DNA of 64,000 bases, from NCBI GenBank assembly GCA_003104975.1, contig PQAM01000010.1:610577-674576 (forward strand), written 5' to 3'. A model generated the notes under the pieces. That model was given only the letters and a program-made list of their open reading frames with translations. It did not search any database and was not told the DNA's origin. Positions 63,392 to 64,000 of this stretch are shown here, in pieces. Both the position numbers and the translations under genes were made by a program. Each line of letters begins with the position of its first letter. Positions within the stretch are counted from its first letter, which is position 1. The stretch comes from Candidatus Methylomirabilota bacterium. GTDB lineage: Bacteria; Methylomirabilota; Methylomirabilia; Methylomirabilales; Methylomirabilaceae.

Positions 63392-63444
63392 CCCCCTCAC
63401 CCGCACCCTCTCCCGCACCCAGAGGGTACCCGGGGGGCGAGGGG
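63392..63444. repeat. Imperfect palindromic C-rich/G-rich intergenic repeat
   Basis: CCCCCTCACCCGCACCCTC is followed by its near reverse complement GAGGGTACCCGGGGGGCGAG. The CCCTCACCC to GGGTGAGGG type of palindrome is a common extragenic repeat in GC-rich genomes. It lies between dnaE2 and the broken integrase. Confidence 0.6.
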
Positions 63445-63498
63445 AACTGGGGGGGCTGTCATACTCATAAGCCGTGCCTCCGAGGCATGCGGGATTGG

Positions 63499-64000
63499 TT
63501 AGTGAAAGTCGCGGCTGGGGGCGGTGGCGAGGTCATGCTGGAGTTGCGGCTGCCAGAGGCGCTCGGCGATGAGATGGACGATACCCTGGTCAGCTTGGAG
63601 GATCCCGGTGACGCCCAGGAAGGTAGCCGTCTTGGCCAGGGTAGCGTACCGTGCGAAGACCTTGGGCCAGAGGACGATGTTGACGAAGCCGGTCTCGTCC
63701 TCCAGGGTCATGAATGTGACTCCCCCTGCGGTGCCGGGCCGCTGGCGACAGATGACCAGGCCGGCGTAGCGGACGCGCGAGCCATGGCGCATCGAAGTGA
63801 TCGTGCGAGCATCCAAGAGCCCTTGGGCTTTCAGCGCCTTCCGCAACGGCGCGAGGGGGTGACCCCTGGGGCTGTGATCCGTGCGCCGGTAGTCCCAAGC
63901 GATCTCTTCGGCAGCGCCAAGCGGTGTAAAGGTGGGCCGGTTTTCGTTGGCGGCCCTTGAGAGAGAAGCTGCTCGTGACTCGAATTCACGACATCGGCAG
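63499..64000 (-). CDS. dnaE2: Error-prone DNA polymerase DnaE2/ImuC, C-terminal part (cut by window edge)
   Basis: The minus-strand frame stays open from the right edge to TAA at 63499-63501, giving about 166 residues. EEIAWDYRRTDHSPRGHPLA near 63860-63920, then VRYAGLVICRQRPGTAGGV and FMTLEDETGFVNIVLWPKVF, form the OB-fold end of DnaE2. The protein closes with the family-typical SRDFH. DnaE2 acts with ImuA/ImuB in SOS mutagenesis. A hairpin with GCCTCGGAGGC (63473-63485) follows the stop. The rest of the gene lies beyond the window. Confidence 0.88.
   Translation of the reverse strand, partial: CRCREFESRAASLSRAANENRPTFTPLGAAEEIAWDYRRTDHSPRGHPLAPLRKALKAQGLLDARTITSMRHGSRVRYAGLVICRQRPGTAGGVTFMTLEDETGFVNIVLWPKVFARYATLAKTATFLGVTGILQADQGIVHLIAERLWQPQLQHDLATAPSRDFH

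Overview
The window reads as a GC-rich chromosomal segment of a Gram-negative bacterium with an aerobic or nitrogen-oxide respiratory chain. It carries alternative complex III genes, a 2-oxoglutarate dehydrogenase, a complete 14-subunit complex I (nuoA to nuoN with nuoC and nuoD fused) and a large surface-polysaccharide locus. The mix would fit a deep-branching lineage such as NC10/Methylomirabilota, but no marker gene in the window proves this and the assignment is inference.

Region 1 to 28.9 kb is the core-metabolism block. On the minus strand lie alternative complex III genes (actB cut by the window edge, pentaheme actA, a small membrane coiled-coil protein) and sucA-sucB. On the plus strand follow an AlkA-type glycosylase, a glycogen-to-pentose-phosphate run (pgm, glgP, a 3' remnant of gnd, zwf), a universal stress protein and nuoABCDEFGHIJKLMN. 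Three CRP/FNR-superfamily-type palindromes (TGTGA-N6-TCACA) precede the alternative complex III genes, sucAB and the usp-nuo block. This suggests that one regulator links electron transport and the TCA cycle.

Region 28.9 to 31.4 kb is a minus-strand cluster: a small conserved-looking protein, a MmgE/PrpD-family protein and a phosphosulfolactate synthase (ComA)-like protein. Region 31.4 to 34.1 kb is a graveyard with a broken cytidylyltransferase (rfbF-like), a frameshifted and truncated asparagine synthetase, and a helix-turn-helix scrap resembling an IS3 OrfA. Region 34.1 to 46.7 kb is a one-directional, visibly more AT-rich polysaccharide cluster: seven glycosyltransferase genes, counting the PssD/PssE pair as one, two methyltransferases, a Wzx-type flippase and a Wzy-type polymerase. 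It is interrupted by a 151-bp element with terminal inverted repeats.

Region 46.7 to 53.2 kb holds a VapBC pair, a Uma2-type protein, a NodU-type carbamoyltransferase, an S23/four-helix-bundle protein, another glycosyltransferase and the initiating sugar transferase. The first four units are separated by purine-rich tandem heptamer arrays (GTRAGGA), one of which lies inside a reading frame. A second heptamer family (GTTCAAN) sits in and after the sugar transferase gene. Region 53.1 to 59.3 kb carries unrelated single genes: an FAD reductase, a DASS transporter, a membrane coiled-coil protein, a cupin, a DUF2784 protein and a DUF523-DUF1722 protein.

Region 59.4 to 64 kb looks like a decayed integron. 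It contains a frameshifted and truncated integron-type integrase, two attC-like folded sites around a methyltransferase gene, a 5'-truncated second methyltransferase, a second VapBC pair and a small exported protein. Three direct copies of the 3' end of an error-prone DNA polymerase gene (dnaE2) divide this segment. The intact-looking copy belongs to a dnaE2 gene that runs off the right edge. No rRNA, tRNA or CRISPR array was found.
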